NCBI GenBank assembly: GCA_951802195.1
Contig: OX637622.1
Coordinates: 124,001-188,000 of the forward strand
Direction of reading: 5' to 3'
Source: Tausonia pullulans
Taxonomy: Eukaryota; Basidiomycota; Tremellomycetes; Cystofilobasidiales; Mrakiaceae
DNA length: 64,000 nt
Positions 35,310 to 47,261 of this stretch are shown in pieces. The notes beneath the pieces were generated by a model. That model made no database searches and was not told the DNA's origin. It saw only the letters and a program-made list of their open reading frames with translations. Both the position numbers and the translations under genes were made by a program. Positions within the stretch are counted from its first letter, which is position 1; the number at the start of each line of letters is the position of its first letter.

Positions 35310-36435
35310 CAGGAAGGGAGGGGAGAAGAGAGGGAGGAGGACGAGGGAGTGGAGCAAGCACGATGGGATGGCCGTCGAGGGCAGAAAGAAGAGAGTCCTC
35401 TCAAGAGACTCAAGCCACGGATAGAAGGTTTCGCACGTGAAAGAACATCCAATTGACTGGGGACTGAAGGGAGACAGGCGAAGGGGCTGCCATGACGGAG
35501 CCGAGTTGCGAGAGGGTGGCGAGTCCCGGTCCGTCGGAAGAGGATGACGAACAAGGGGACTGCCTCTCTGCCGGCTGATGCCCAGCATGACGCCCCACGG
35601 CCTCCGGCATGTCCTCTCTGCCCCGTCGTCCGTCTGGCATGAGGGGGGAGGACGAGGTGGTTGTTGGCCGCTGTCCTTCTCGGTCCCGAGGATGGAAAGA
35701 GACGTGACAGGACCCCGCGGACGACGCCGAAGAAAGAGGCTTGGCCCTGCTCGGCACTCGCCAACTCTCTTCTTTCGTTCGCGAGCTGCCCACCTCACAA
35801 CGAAGGAGCCCGGAGGTGCCTCGTCTGGACACTGGGTGGATGCTCACTCGATCTTGCGTTCCGGCATGTCGCGCCTCTGCTGCGCTGGCCCTCTCTGGCT
35901 GCTGATCCCCGCCCGCGTCGGCCGAAGGACCCTCCGCAGGCGGGCTGGCTGGCTGTCGAGATCTGTCTTGTCCCCGGCGTGTCCTCAGCGGGGCTGCCTG
36001 TGCACCCCAGAGTGCTCCTGTTCGTACGGCAAGTTTCGGCTTTCAGTGCCTTGCAACAAACATGGGTGTTTCTCAACGAGCGCAGATGAGCGCGCGCCTC
36101 CATGGTGGCGCGAAATCACGCGCGCGCAGCAAGAGGCAGCGGCCCGGTCGTGTTGTGGCTGCGGCGGACAACGACACACGCCGTCTCCACCGAGCAGGAT
36201 CTCGCAGGACGTCTTCGTCCGAGCGAGCCAACGTCCCTCGCCCTCTTGAAGTGGCCCCCAGCGTCAGTCAGAGAGGGAGATACGGCTCAAGGCGGCTCTG
36301 GCCTCTGCGGGGGGGGCATCATGCGGGGGGCAGATGGGGCCAACTCACCCCCTGCCTCTCTCTCCCAACGGCCACCTCTCGCTCTAACTTCTCTCTCGTC
36401 CCGCCCGCCTCTCGTCTCGGTTTCTCTCGTGTGCA
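35310..36435. promoter_or_regulatory. Long divergent intergenic region
   Basis: 1.1 kb between the start of the zinc-finger paralog (-) and the carrier gene (+). It should contain both promoters. ORFs here change composition with no family resemblance; I see nothing else I can support. Confidence 0.4.
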
Positions 36436-38554
36436 ATGTCCGGCCCCTCAACACCCCTCACGCCCAAGAAGCGTACGTCCCTCCTCCCCTGCTCGCTCGC
36501 CTTGCGCGCTCGTTCTCTCCCTCGCCCTCTCCCATTCCCATCGGGCCGACGTCGCCGAAACCAGCAGGGTCGCTCTTTCGTCCAGTCGCTGACTCGATAA
36601 TGGCCTTCTATCGATCCTTCGCCTCCTCCGGTGTCTCTCGCTCTCTCTTCTCGTCTCGCCTGATCCCTCGTCCTCCCCATCACCGCACCTGTCGATCCCT
36701 GGCGGCTCCTCTCGCGGTTGCTCCCGTCGCACTCCAGGCCAGGCGCTTCCTTTCCAGTACCAGTTCGCTGGTGCGTTCCCTTCTTCTTGCTCCTTCTCTT
36801 TCTCACTTTCCTCGCGAACCTGCCCTCACTGACATGCACGCACCCGTCTCGTCTCAGCCGGGGCCATTGCGGGAATCACCGAGATCCTTTGTCTCTACCC
36901 TCTCGATGTCATCAAGACGCGCCAGCAGCTCTCGACGGGCAAGGCTGTCGGCATGATCCCCATGTTCAAGGAGATTGTCGCTGCTGAGGGGTGCGTTCCT
37001 GTTCCTCTTTTCTCTTTCGCGCTCTGTCTGTGTGTGGCCGTCGTCATTTCTTAGCATGGGCGAGAGACGACAGCGAGACCTCCCAACGGCTCCCTCCGCA
37101 CCCACGCTTCCCCCACCCCCTCCTCCCCCCCCCCCCGCCTTTTCGAAAGGCGCGTCCCCTGGTTCTCGCCAGATTCCATCGGAGGACCCTCCGAGAGCGA
37201 GTGACGGCCTTGACGGCTTTAAGAAGGTCATGGGCAGCACGAAGAGCTTTGGAAGGACGTATCCCGAAGTCTCCGAGCGGCTGCACGCCTCTTGCTGCTC
37301 GCCTGCTCACCTCTCGCGACTTATCGAAGGACGCGTCGCTGACCGCTTCCCTCGTCATTCTCCCCGCCTGTCCCCCGTTCTGCCCTTCTGTGCATTCCAG
37401 TTTCGGTCGGCTCTACCGCGGTCTTATCCCGCCTCTCATGCTCGAGGCTCCCAAGCGTGCCCTCAAGTGTCAGTCGCTCTCCTCCAGTTCTATCCACCCT
37501 TCCAAACTGACAGCAACTTTCAAGTCGCCGCCAACGACGCCTGGGGCAAGGTTTACACCCGGGACGGAACGCTCCCGATGACTCAGGGTATCTCGGTTCT
37601 CACGGGTATGTCGGCCGGAGCGACCGAGTCGCTCATTGTCACGCCGTTCGAAGGTGTCAAGATCATGGTTTGTCCGAGTCGGGTTGTGTACGCGCACGCG
37701 CCTCGACCACTGCGAGACTGACGCGCTGTTTGGTCGGGCCACAGCTTCAGGACAAGAACTCGACCTACACGGGCGCACTGGACGTCATCCGAAAGGTCTC
37801 GGCCGCCGCTGGGCCTCTGGCGCTCTAGTGAGTCGAAGGATGGCAAGCACTCGGGCGGAAGTCTTCTGACATGCACTGCCCTCTCTCTCTCTTTCTCTCT
37901 CTTCGCAGCAAGGGCATGGAGGCGACCTTCTGGAGGTGTGTCGCTCTTGCCCACCCTATCTCTCTTCCCTCCCCCTCCTTCTTCTTCCCTCAGCCAGCTG
38001 ACCCATTTGCTCCCCCAGGCATGTCCTTTGGAACGGCGGCTACTTCGGCTGCATTTTCCAAGTCCGCGCTCTCCTCCCAAAAGCCGAGACGTCGTCCGCG
38101 ACGCTCCTCAATAACTTTGTTGCCGGTTCCATCGGTGGATTCGTCGGTACGGCGCTCAATACCCCTTGTGACGTTTGGAAGAGCCGAGCGCAAGCGATGC
38201 CTGCGGGGCAGAAGATCGGGTGGACGTTTGTGGAGGTCGCGAAGATTGCGAAGAACGAGGGTGTGGGAGCGCTGTACAGGGGTTTCGTGAGTGGCCGTTC
38301 CTCCTCCGTCCTCCGTCCTCCTCAGCTTAGTCTCAGCTGACATATGGTTCGTCTTTCCTCCCTTCGTAGATCCCCAAAGTCCTCCGACTTGGACCGGGAG
38401 GAGGTGTCCTCCTCCTCGTCGTTGAAGCCGTTCTCACCGGGTTCCGAAAGTACGTCGTCCGCCTCTTTTCTATCTCCCTCCTTCCTCTTTCTCAACGAAG
38501 AATCCAATCTGACGTCTCTCAAACCTTAGCTTCCTTGGAGAGCCCTACATTTAG
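36436..38554 (+). CDS. ODC1: Mitochondrial 2-oxodicarboxylate carrier (SLC25A21/Odc type)
   Basis: Inner-membrane exchanger of 2-oxoadipate and 2-oxoglutarate, linked to lysine metabolism. Exon 1 (36436-36472) gives MSGPSTPLTPKK. Exon 2 from 36738 gives LPFQYQFA. Exon 3 gives AGAIAGITEILCLYPLDVIK with the first PxDxxKT signature. A 410-nt intron (36991-37400) follows. Next come GRLYRGLIPPLMLEAPKRAL, TGMSAGATESLIVTPFEGVK, YKGMEATFWRHVLWNGGYFG, NFVAGSIGGFVGTALNTPCD and GALYRGFIPKVLRLGPGGGV. Three carrier repeats are complete. RLGPGGG before the last helix is typical of Odc. The second signature is PFEGVK, a family variant. It ends FLGEPYI at TAG 38552-38554. Tail-to-tail with the fused allantoicase gene, 271 bp apart. 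Confidence 0.93.
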
Positions 38555-38825
38555 ATGATTGCTACCCCTAGCCCATTAGAGATTGAAATCAGCTCGTCTT
38601 GTTAGTCTTGTCTCGGGAGGGAAGGGAGGGAGGAGGAGTTCGTCCTCGCTTGTACATGTGTCGTCGTCTATCTGTCTGTCTGTCTGTCTCTGGGAGACAG
38701 GGTGGGAGCTGTTGATATGCATTTCAAAGGAGTCCCCCTCTTTTTGTTTATCTTTCAGAAGAACGAGATCGAGCGCACCCCTCGCCATCATCATGTGGGA
38801 CGCAACCGAGTACACATCGATCGTT

Positions 38826-41764
38826 CTAGAGAACCACTGTCGCCCACCCAGGCACGCCCTCAGGCGTCGTCAGCACCTCGCAATCCTCGGACCGGTCGCC
38901 GGACGTGGAGATCTGGGTCTCAACGCAGGCGTAGTCGGTGGGGACCTGGTGGGTCAGGCCAAGGGTCAGTATGGGTGGGTGTGGGTGTTTCTGTACGCGA
39001 GAGAGATCGGGAAAAAAAAAGTTGGAGAAGGGGGACACACGAGGGTGATGACGGAATGGTCTGGCGTATGTAAGGTAAGTCAGTCCAATGTATGAGGGGG
39101 GGAGGGGGGGAGGGGGGGAGGGCGGAACAATAGTGGCACTCGGGGACGAACGCCAGATGCCCGTGTTGTAAGTAAGCCCCTGCGCGGGGGAGGCCATGAA
39201 CGCCTTGATCGTCTTGGGATCCGGCCGGTCGTCTGCGTGCGTTGCGTGCGTTGATGAGGAGAGTCAGACAGAGGTGGAGACAAGTGAAGACAGGCTTGCC
39301 CCTGACTCACCTGGGCCATTCAAAGCGACAATGACGAGCATCCCTTCGCCGCCTGATCGGAGGTCATCCTTGCCCATCGGGATGAATGACTGCAGGGGTG
39401 TAAGTCCAAGTCAGACAACAACATTCCCCACAAGATCCAACACACTCGCCTACTCACCTGCTTCGTGTAGGGATGCCTCTCAAACATTCTCACCTCCCAC
39501 TTCTCCCCATTCCACCCCTCCGGAGGCCCAGTCCTGAAACACGAGATTCCCGTAACCTCTCCTGACCCCTCCGGGTAGTTTGACTCATGCACCGTGAGTC
39601 GGTGGAATTTAGTCGCGGAGCCGGCGTTGGCTTGCTTGATGGACATGCTTGGAGGAGCGAGCGAGGGCGAGGAGTAGGCCTGGATGACGGTGCCATAAGG
39701 AGCGAAGGTCGAATGGTGCAGGGGGAGGACGGGAATGGTAAGAGCCGGTGCGGAAGGGTTGGAGGCGGAGTCGGCAGCAGAAGTAGGACCAGGATTGGAC
39801 GAAGGGGGGACGGAAGAGGGGGTCTTTGTAGCAGCTGTGGTAGAGCTTCTGCCGCTACTGAGGGACGACAGGAGGGTTGAGACCTTGCCAGATAGCCCAC
39901 CTTTGGCGGGCTGGTCAACCCCCTTGTCCGTCTCGGAGACCCCAACGGTGGCCTCTTTGGTGGAGGAGGCGGCATCGGCGGCGGCAGTCGCAGGCTGAGC
40001 ACGCTTTCCAAAGATCCGGAGGCGCTTGACACCTCCGTCTGCAAACCATGAGGGAGCAAGTAGATCAATGAGCTTCTCCCGCCATTCCATTTCAGGAGAA
40101 GGAGGCGGTGCGCACCAGGGTAAATCATCAACCGGACGTGAGTGAACACGTTGTCGGCCTCGGACGCCTCGGTCGTGACTCCGAACGGGTGCTCCGCGTG
40201 CGGGCCAACTTTAACGCGGTCAAGGATCTTCGTCCAAGCCCCGGACTCAAGATCCTGCGAGGGGATCTCCTGTATGTGGAGTCAGCGCGGATTGGCATAA
40301 GACGGGGAGGAAGGAGAAAGTGGCGGACCTCGGACGAGTTGATGGCATGAATCTCGACCTCGGCAGGATAGTTGCCAATGAAGTGCAACGTGTCGATGTT
40401 GAAGGCAGAGATCGTACCAGGAGCGCCGCTGAAACGAGGACAATCAGAGATCTCCTCCCTTGACTCGACCGGCGCGTCCTGCTCACAGTTTGAGGATAGC
40501 AAAGTCGTGGTGGCCCTTGGTCCTGGAGCGTTTCGTCTGCCATCCGTCACCCATGTGGACTCTGCTGGCAGATTGGGCGTCAGACGGGGGGTTCCCACAG
40601 GGTGCGCAGTGAGACTGCCTTACCCTCGGCCAGGCAAGACGAGGTTCGAGCCCTGGCTGTAGTGCTGATTGGTGAAACGAGGAAGTCAGCCCGCTATGAG
40701 ACGCTCCGCGTGCTGGTCAATGAACATACCTGGTCGCTCGTATATACGCAACGTCCTCCATTGAACGCATGAGCGAGATCAACAAGCCCCTCCTCCGCCT
40801 TGTCCCAGGCTTGGCTCTCCGCCCACGTCGGTGCGACAAGGCCATATGCCCTGAACCGAGCAATGCCGCCGTCGGGGTACATCCTCAGTCGGAGGTGCGA
40901 GAAGGGCGCCGTCGTCTGCGGAATGGAGAAGAGGTGACGCGAGGACGGGCCGAGGGGCACGACGGGGAGAAGAGGCGTCCAGTCGGGCGAGTCATTAGAG
41001 GGCGCCTTGGTGGGAGAGAAGATGCCTTCGACGGAAGCGGCAGGGGCCTCGTTGCCTGGAGAAAGACCGAGGATGAGGAGAAATGAAGCGTCAGTTCAAG
41101 GTCTCAGGAGAGACGCGCACGATTCAGACCTCAAGACTAGACAAGCAGTTACGAACCTGAGAACCAGGTAGTATCAACGTCAAAGCCCTTGATGTACGCA
41201 GCAGGAGGACCCAGCTCGATGATGACCCTGGCGAGTGATGAGGAGAGATCGCGTCAGAAGGAGGAATGGGATCTCGGCCGAGTTGTCTGGCCTGTGCCGT
41301 AAGGAGTAGAGGAGAGAGATAGATCACAGCCAAGAGACATACCAGTCATGCTCAGGGTTATGACGCCTGCTCTCCCAGCCGGAGAAGAGGGCTCCGTTGG
41401 GGCCGAATTGGCCCTTAAGGGAAGGGGGGGCCTGTGAGATGGAGGAGAAATGTCAGCCCTCGAGCATTGGAGCGATCCGCCGTGAGGACCGAAGGCTGGT
41501 CGCCGATCCGGTCAGACTGGACGAGGGGGAGACATTCGCCAACGTACAGGGACCTCGAGGAGATCGCTTGCACTGGAAATGAGAGCCTATCAGCTAGTGT
41601 GTGCAAATCGAGAAGAGAAATAGTAACACAAACGGAGCGAAGAAGTCGTCCGACACGTCAAGGATCTTGCCGCCAAGGGCAACGCTCGAGACCTCAGTTG
41701 ACGTGCTGCCAAAGACGGTCTCAAAGTCGTCGAGCGGGATGGAGGTGTAGGAGGGGATGTACAT
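38826..41764 (-). CDS. Fused allantoicase - ureidoglycolate lyase (bifunctional purine-catabolism enzyme)
   Basis: Allantoicase (EC 3.5.3.4) splits allantoate to ureidoglycolate and urea; ureidoglycolate lyase (EC 4.3.2.3) then gives glyoxylate and urea. The start at 41764 gives [20 protein letters not shown]. About ten exons. The two allantoicase repeats read [69 protein letters not shown] and [21 protein letters not shown] Ser/Thr/Pro linker of about 80 residues follows, in frame within one exon (the 40090-39440 frame). Then comes a ureidoglycolate lyase domain with [46 protein letters not shown] and TDYACVETQ, ending WATVVL. The join lies inside one open exon, so it is not a mis-spliced pair. 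Its 5' part is identical to the neighbouring gene. An earlier in-frame ATG upstream is possible. Confidence 0.9.
40749..41725. repeat. 977-bp tract identical to 43058-44034 (direct repeat, copy A)
   Basis: Read base by base, this tract and 43058-44034 keep a constant offset of 2309 and show no mismatch or indel that I can find, across several exons and introns of the two allantoicase genes. Outside it, similarity drops at once: at 41726 (g versus a) and just left of 40749. Confidence 0.9.
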
Positions 41765-42229
41765 TGGAAGAGATGAGAAAGTTGCAGGAACGAGATCGAC
41801 GTTCGTGGGACGCAAGCAAACACGGCCTGTATCGCGCGGATGACTTGGCAGACGGCGAACGCCGATGAGTGGAGAGAGGAGTTTGAGCAATTCGTGATCG
41901 CTCCCCCCTCCCTCGTTCGATTTCTTGGCCCGCATGATTTCTCTGCTCCCGCTATCTCCCCCTCCCAATACTTCCCACCTGCCTGCCTGCTGCAACTCTC
42001 TCCAAGATAGCGGAGGCTTTCCTATCAAGGGCTCAGACGTCGGAGGTCCGTCTGTTCTCCGTGGACCGCTCCGTTCATCACGACTCGCCCACTACATCCT
42101 CGTGCAATGTGGTTTATGTGTCCTCCACTTTACATCTATATAGAAAGAGCTCACATGAACTTGATCTCCCCAAGTCATTTATCCTCTTTTTTTTTACTTT
42201 CCTTTTCGTGAGAGCAATGCGCGGATGCT
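41765..42229 (-). promoter_or_regulatory. Promoter of the fused gene with three HGATAR (GATA-factor) sites
   Basis: 465 bp between the fused gene's start and the stop of the second allantoicase. HGATAR sites lie at 41952-41957 (AGATAG on minus), 42005-42010 (AGATAG on plus) and 42022-42027 (TGATAG on minus), about 190-265 bp upstream of the ATG. Fungal allantoin genes are classically activated by GATA factors (Gln3/AreA/Nit2 type) on poor nitrogen sources. Binding here is an inference. Confidence 0.5.
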
Positions 42230-44076
42230 TTACTGCTCGGCGCGCTCACCAAAGACCCTCAGCCTCTTGACACCACCGTCTGCGAACACACACCGGCAAA
42301 TTGAGTCAGGCTAACTAACCTCGCCATCAGTGAAAAGCTTAGAGGCTACGCACCAGGGTATATCGTCATCCGGACGTGCGTGAAGACCTTGTCCTTGTCC
42401 GAGACGTCGAACGGATGCTCGGCGTGTGGGCCGACCTTGACGCGGTCGAGGATCTTGGTCCACTCCGTGGAACTGATGTCCAGCGAGGGGATCTCCTGTT
42501 GGTATGGTCCGTTCGTTGGGCGTCAGGCTTGGGGGACAAGAGGGGAGAGGAGATTGGCTGGGACGAGGAGACGAACCTCAGTCGAATTGATCGCGTGAAG
42601 CTCGACGCCAGCAGGGAAGTTGCCCTTGAAGTGGGCCGTGTCGATATTGATCGATCTGATGGTACCCGGTGCACCGCTTTAACGGTGCAACAGAAGCCAA
42701 TGAGTCAGACCCATTCCACCATCGATCGCAGTGGATATGGAGGGACACCTACAGCTTGATGATGGCGAAGTCGAGGTGGCCGGGCGTCCTCGATCGCTTG
42801 GTCTCCCAACCGTCACCCATGTCCTTTCTGTTTATGTTTGTTGGGTGCGAATCGAGCCATCAGCCCTGCAAGACATCAGAGGAGACGGGGAAGGGTGAAC
42901 ACGTGAGGACGCCAGACTGACCCTCGACCGGGTAGAACGATGTTAGCGCCCTTGCCGTAATGCTGTAAATGGAAGAGACAGAGTCGGCTCAGCAGTGCTT
43001 CGCTCTCACAGCAAAGTGAGCGAAGATTTTCCGCTCACTTGGTCGCTCTGGTAGACACAACGTCCTCCATTGAACGCATGAGCGAGATCAACAAGCCCCT
43101 CCTCCGCCTTGTCCCAGGCTTGGCTCTCCGCCCACGTCGGTGCGACAAGGCCATATGCCCTGAACCGAGCAATGCCGCCGTCGGGGTACATCCTCAGTCG
43201 GAGGTGCGAGAAGGGCGCCGTCGTCTGCGGAATGGAGAAGAGGTGACGCGAGGACGGGCCGAGGGGCACGACGGGGAGAAGAGGCGTCCAGTCGGGCGAG
43301 TCATTAGAGGGCGCCTTGGTGGGAGAGAAGATGCCTTCGACGGAAGCGGCAGGGGCCTCGTTGCCTGGAGAAAGACCGAGGATGAGGAGAAATGAAGCGT
43401 CAGTTCAAGGTCTCAGGAGAGACGCGCACGATTCAGACCTCAAGACTAGACAAGCAGTTACGAACCTGAGAACCAGGTAGTATCAACGTCAAAGCCCTTG
43501 ATGTACGCAGCAGGAGGACCCAGCTCGATGATGACCCTGGCGAGTGATGAGGAGAGATCGCGTCAGAAGGAGGAATGGGATCTCGGCCGAGTTGTCTGGC
43601 CTGTGCCGTAAGGAGTAGAGGAGAGAGATAGATCACAGCCAAGAGACATACCAGTCATGCTCAGGGTTATGACGCCTGCTCTCCCAGCCGGAGAAGAGGG
43701 CTCCGTTGGGGCCGAATTGGCCCTTAAGGGAAGGGGGGGCCTGTGAGATGGAGGAGAAATGTCAGCCCTCGAGCATTGGAGCGATCCGCCGTGAGGACCG
43801 AAGGCTGGTCGCCGATCCGGTCAGACTGGACGAGGGGGAGACATTCGCCAACGTACAGGGACCTCGAGGAGATCGCTTGCACTGGAAATGAGAGCCTATC
43901 AGCTAGTGTGTGCAAATCGAGAAGAGAAATAGTAACACAAACGGAGCGAAGAAGTCGTCCGACACGTCAAGGATCTTGCCGCCAAGGGCAACGCTCGAGA
44001 CCTCAGTTGACGTGCTGCCAAAGACGGTCTCAAAATCGTCGAGCGGGATGGATGTGTAGGAAGGAGCGGCAGACAT
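42230..44076 (-). CDS. DAL2: Allantoicase (stand-alone paralog)
   Basis: Allantoate amidinohydrolase. The start at 44076 gives [20 protein letters not shown]. The 5' two-thirds, up to [12 protein letters not shown], is encoded by a tract with no nucleotide difference from the fused gene. The 3' part has diverged: [20 protein letters not shown] (against [20 protein letters not shown]), [39 protein letters not shown] and [20 protein letters not shown], ending Q at TAA 42232-42230. There is no lyase domain. Both allantoicase repeats are complete, so it should be active. It lies directly upstream of the fused gene in the same orientation, a tandem duplicate. Confidence 0.92.
43058..44034. repeat. 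977-bp tract identical to 40749-41725 (direct repeat, copy B)
   Basis: Partner of the tract in the fused gene. It covers exon 1 from just after the start codon region to the exon holding FNGGRCVY. The right limit is the a/g difference at 44035. The left limit is the divergence just before 43058. Confidence 0.9.
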
Positions 44077-44628
44077 AGTGTGGTGGTTGGTTGGCAGATG
44101 GTGGGGAAATGGCTGTCGTCAGATGGTGGGGAAAATGGCTGTTGGGAATAAGGACGAGGACAGCTATCGACATTTGACGTGTGATAACGCTACCGGCCGA
44201 AGCGGGCGCGCGCGGGCGGAGGCGGCCCGATCCGAGCGAGCCGTCATCGTGTCGCAGCCGGCACGCCATCTCTACTGTTGTGAAAACAAGGCCGGTATCT
44301 CACGGGTCGCGGCCACTCGTGTGCAATCGGTCATCGACATCAATAAGATGAAGAAGAAAAGAGAGAAAGAGCAAAAGGAAGAGTCCCTCTCCCACTTTTG
44401 ACGTCGACCCAGCTCTCTTTCTCTAGCCAGGCCAACCGCCAACACCGAGGCAAGCCCCTCCAAGACGAAGGAAGAGTAAAACACGAAAGAAAAGAAAGCC
44501 AAAGAGCGGGCCGAGGGGGAAGGCAATGGGAGGAGGATGCGACGGGTCGGAGGAGGGGGGTAGAGGGAAGGGAAGGGAAGGATGGGGGCGAAAGATAGGC
44601 AGAGGGAAGAAACTCAAGGGGAGGGGGT
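44077..44628 (-). promoter_or_regulatory. Promoter of the stand-alone allantoicase with two HGATAR sites
   Basis: 552 bp between the allantoicase start and the eIF5A stop, both on minus. HGATAR sites lie at 44164-44169 (CGATAG on minus) and 44182-44187 (TGATAA on plus), about 90-110 bp upstream of the ATG. A short direct repeat (cagatggtggggaaaatggctg and a near copy) lies at 44094-44140. Confidence 0.45.
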
Positions 44629-45572
44629 TTACTCGCCCTTGGTGCTATTGGGGGGGAAAGCAGGAAGTGGGTGAGCTCGACTAGTTCAGACAAAGGGAGA
44701 TGAGAGCAAGGAAGCGCCACATACACGTCCTTCCAGGCGAGGCAGAACTCCTCGCCCATCGACGAGACGACGGTGCAGACCATCTCGCGACCGTTCTCAA
44801 AGGCCTCCTCGATGTCCTTGCCAAGCTTGTCCTCGGGGACCTTGACGTCGTCCTTGGAGTTGCCATCGTCGTCCATAAGGTTGAGGAAGCCGTCGTCGAT
44901 GTTGACGAGCTGGTACTCAGTGCGAGTGACGATGGGCGACTCCATGTTGTGGGTCGAGGGAGAGATGTCCTCGAGCTTCTTGTTGGTGAAGATCTATAAG
45001 GGAATGGGGGAAAGACATCAGCGCTCTATCGTGGGCAAGAAACAGGATAAGGAAAGGAAAGGTAGGCGACAGAGAGTCGGACAGACGAGCCAGCAAGGTG
45101 GAAGGGGAGCAACGGACGAAGGAAGATGTGGCTCCCCCCTCATGCCTCCCCTGCTCGCGAGATCGTCCCTGGCACAACTGCTCCTGCCTCTGGCTGGCTC
45201 TCACTCTGGAGAAAGCTAGGACTCACGTCGGTGGCAATGAGGTGGACCTTGGCGTGTCCGTGCTTGCCGGTCTTGGAGGTTGACATGTCGATGATCTTGC
45301 AGGGGCGACCCTTGATGACGACGTGTCCTCCCTTCCTGAGGGCGGAGCACTAAGAGTACGAAGCGGGTCAGCTGTTTGTGTCTCTGGCAAGAACAAGTGC
45401 CTTGATGTGGAGAGCGAGGGAAGAGAGGAACGTCGATCGGGCGACCGACCAGTCCCCTTTCTCTCTTCTGCCCAAGCGACGAGGAAAGACGACGGACCTG
45501 GATGGGGAAGGTGAGGGAAGTTCCGGCGGATCCTCCGACGAAGTCCTGGTCGTGCTGCGAGTCGTCGGCCAT
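44629..45572 (-). CDS. HYP2: Translation elongation/initiation factor eIF5A
   Basis: Hypusine-containing factor that relieves ribosome stalling. Four exons. The start at 45572 gives [19 protein letters not shown] and ends LTFPIQ. Exon 2 gives [20 protein letters not shown] and the hypusination loop [12 protein letters not shown], with the modified Lys in KTGKHG, then VHLIATD. Exon 3 gives [40 protein letters not shown] and [19 protein letters not shown] donor and AATAG acceptor join a last 13-nt exon to give TKGE and TAA (44631-44629). Length of about 158 residues fits the family. Divergent from the TDP2-like gene over 1.7 kb. Confidence 0.95.
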
Positions 45573-47261
45573 TTTAAATGAAGGACTGCAGAGTGGCGAC
45601 AGGGGGGGAGAGGGAGGGAGGGGAAAACGGGACGGATAGACTCTCGGTCAGTCCTGGCTTGAGTGCAGGGCTCAATGCTCGTCCTCCTCCTCGTCCTCCT
45701 CCTCTCTCGTCTTCGGCCGTCTCGTGGCGAGAACAACGACAAGACGGTGGGGCCGAGCGGGCAGAGGAGGAGGAAGAGGGAAAGCCAGCAGAGGGACTGC
45801 GACTGACAAGAAGAGAGGGAGGGGGAAGGAGGAAGAGAAGCTGGTGGTTGAAGGCGAACGAACTTTTCAGAGCCCTCTTCCTTCCGATTGAGGACGACGA
45901 GGCCGCCGCGCCGCCGTGAGTCGCGGCCCCAGGGCAGCGGCGCTTCGCTTTCGCCTCGCTGCTGGCCCTTCCTTGGCTAGACTCACCTCTTGCATCTCTT
46001 CTTTCCTTCTTTGCGCAGTGCGGTCGGACCGATCCAGTGGCAGCACTCTACTCTACCCACGTCGTGAAGCCAGACGAGCAGAGACATCTCCATTCAGAGA
46101 GGTGAAGGGACCCTCGGCTTCCAAGCGCAGTTGGGCATCTGGCTTCTCCGCTGGCGGGACCCACAGTCAAGTCAAAGAAACGAGAGAGCGCGCGCCAGTC
46201 AGAAACGAGATATTCATCGGACTTCGTTCTCAACCCACACCACCCTCCCATTCTCTTTGACGTCCTTGGATCTCTCTGATATGACCTCCTTGGGAATGGA
46301 GTGGTACTGTCTCCCAGTGGTCAGGCTGGTGTAGCCGGAATGTGCACGCACCGGCGACGTGGCGAATGAAAATACGCGGCGTCCCAGAGCCACCGCACTT
46401 CCACGGGAGACGGAGCAGTTGGCCCAGCCTGTTGCTGCTGTTTTGGAGTGTTGTGTTCGAGTGTCATTACGGGGGAGAGGGAGTAATCCTCCTGACCGCG
46501 TACTTCTTTCCACTGGCGCGCCCTTGCTGTGTGCACTCTGGCATCCCTGCAGCCTGTGGCTGGACGGACCGACAGGCTCGATAGCAGCCTTGACTACGAA
46601 GTGGAATGAAGTTGTGCGGCTGCTTCCCGAACTCCGACCGTTGAGAAGGGTGAGGGCCAGGTTGTAGTGAGCTAGTCTGCCGCCCAGGCGGATCCCTGTG
46701 TGTATCTCAGGTATTTTCGTGTAACAGCATCAGTCGCCTCGGAAGCAGGGGCAAAATTCCGAAGCAGGATTTCAGTGGTCAGAGACAGAAACATGCCATG
46801 AGGAAGACTCGCCTGATGGATATATGCGTACTCGGAAGCAGCGCCTCTGTCGATCTCGACACACTCCAACCCTTCGGTCTCTTCCTATTATCGTTTTGTT
46901 TCGCCCATTCTGTTACCCTCTTTGGCAGCCATACCCGCTGAAGTAAGCAGAGATGAAGTTTAGGAGACATAGGACAGTCGAACATTAGCTGCAGCTGCCC
47001 TGGAAGACAGCATACTCCCGACAGATCAAATCACGGCCTCTCACCTGTCAACAGTGTAGACTATGAGAAAAGACATGTGCCCTCATGGAGCCTCGAGGAG
47101 GTGTTCAGGTTAGATCGACGACGGAAAGGGAGAGAAGGCGAGAGGCGGCGGCGTCTGGCCGTTCTGTCTCACGGCGGCTCCCGATGCTGCATGAACGCCT
47201 CATCGCCCGTCTGGCTTCCCTCCCTCGTAACCACTATCAATAACATACGACAGCCTCCGCC
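45573..47261. other. Long divergent intergenic region eIF5A/TDP2-like
   Basis: 1.7 kb between two start codons. The part near eIF5A is rich in GAGG/CTCC runs. From about 46260 to 47060 the sequence is less GC-rich and has only short ORFs without family resemblance. It should contain the strong eIF5A promoter. No RNA gene recognised. Confidence 0.4.

Noticed and set aside
38668-38692. TCTG tandem repeat between the carrier and fused allantoicase genes
   Set aside because: A short microsatellite in a convergent 3' region. Ordinary.
40749-44034. The 977-bp identical direct repeats as long terminal repeats of a retroelement
   Set aside because: The repeats are exons and introns of allantoicase. 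There is no element-type coding sequence between them and no short end motifs or target-site duplications.
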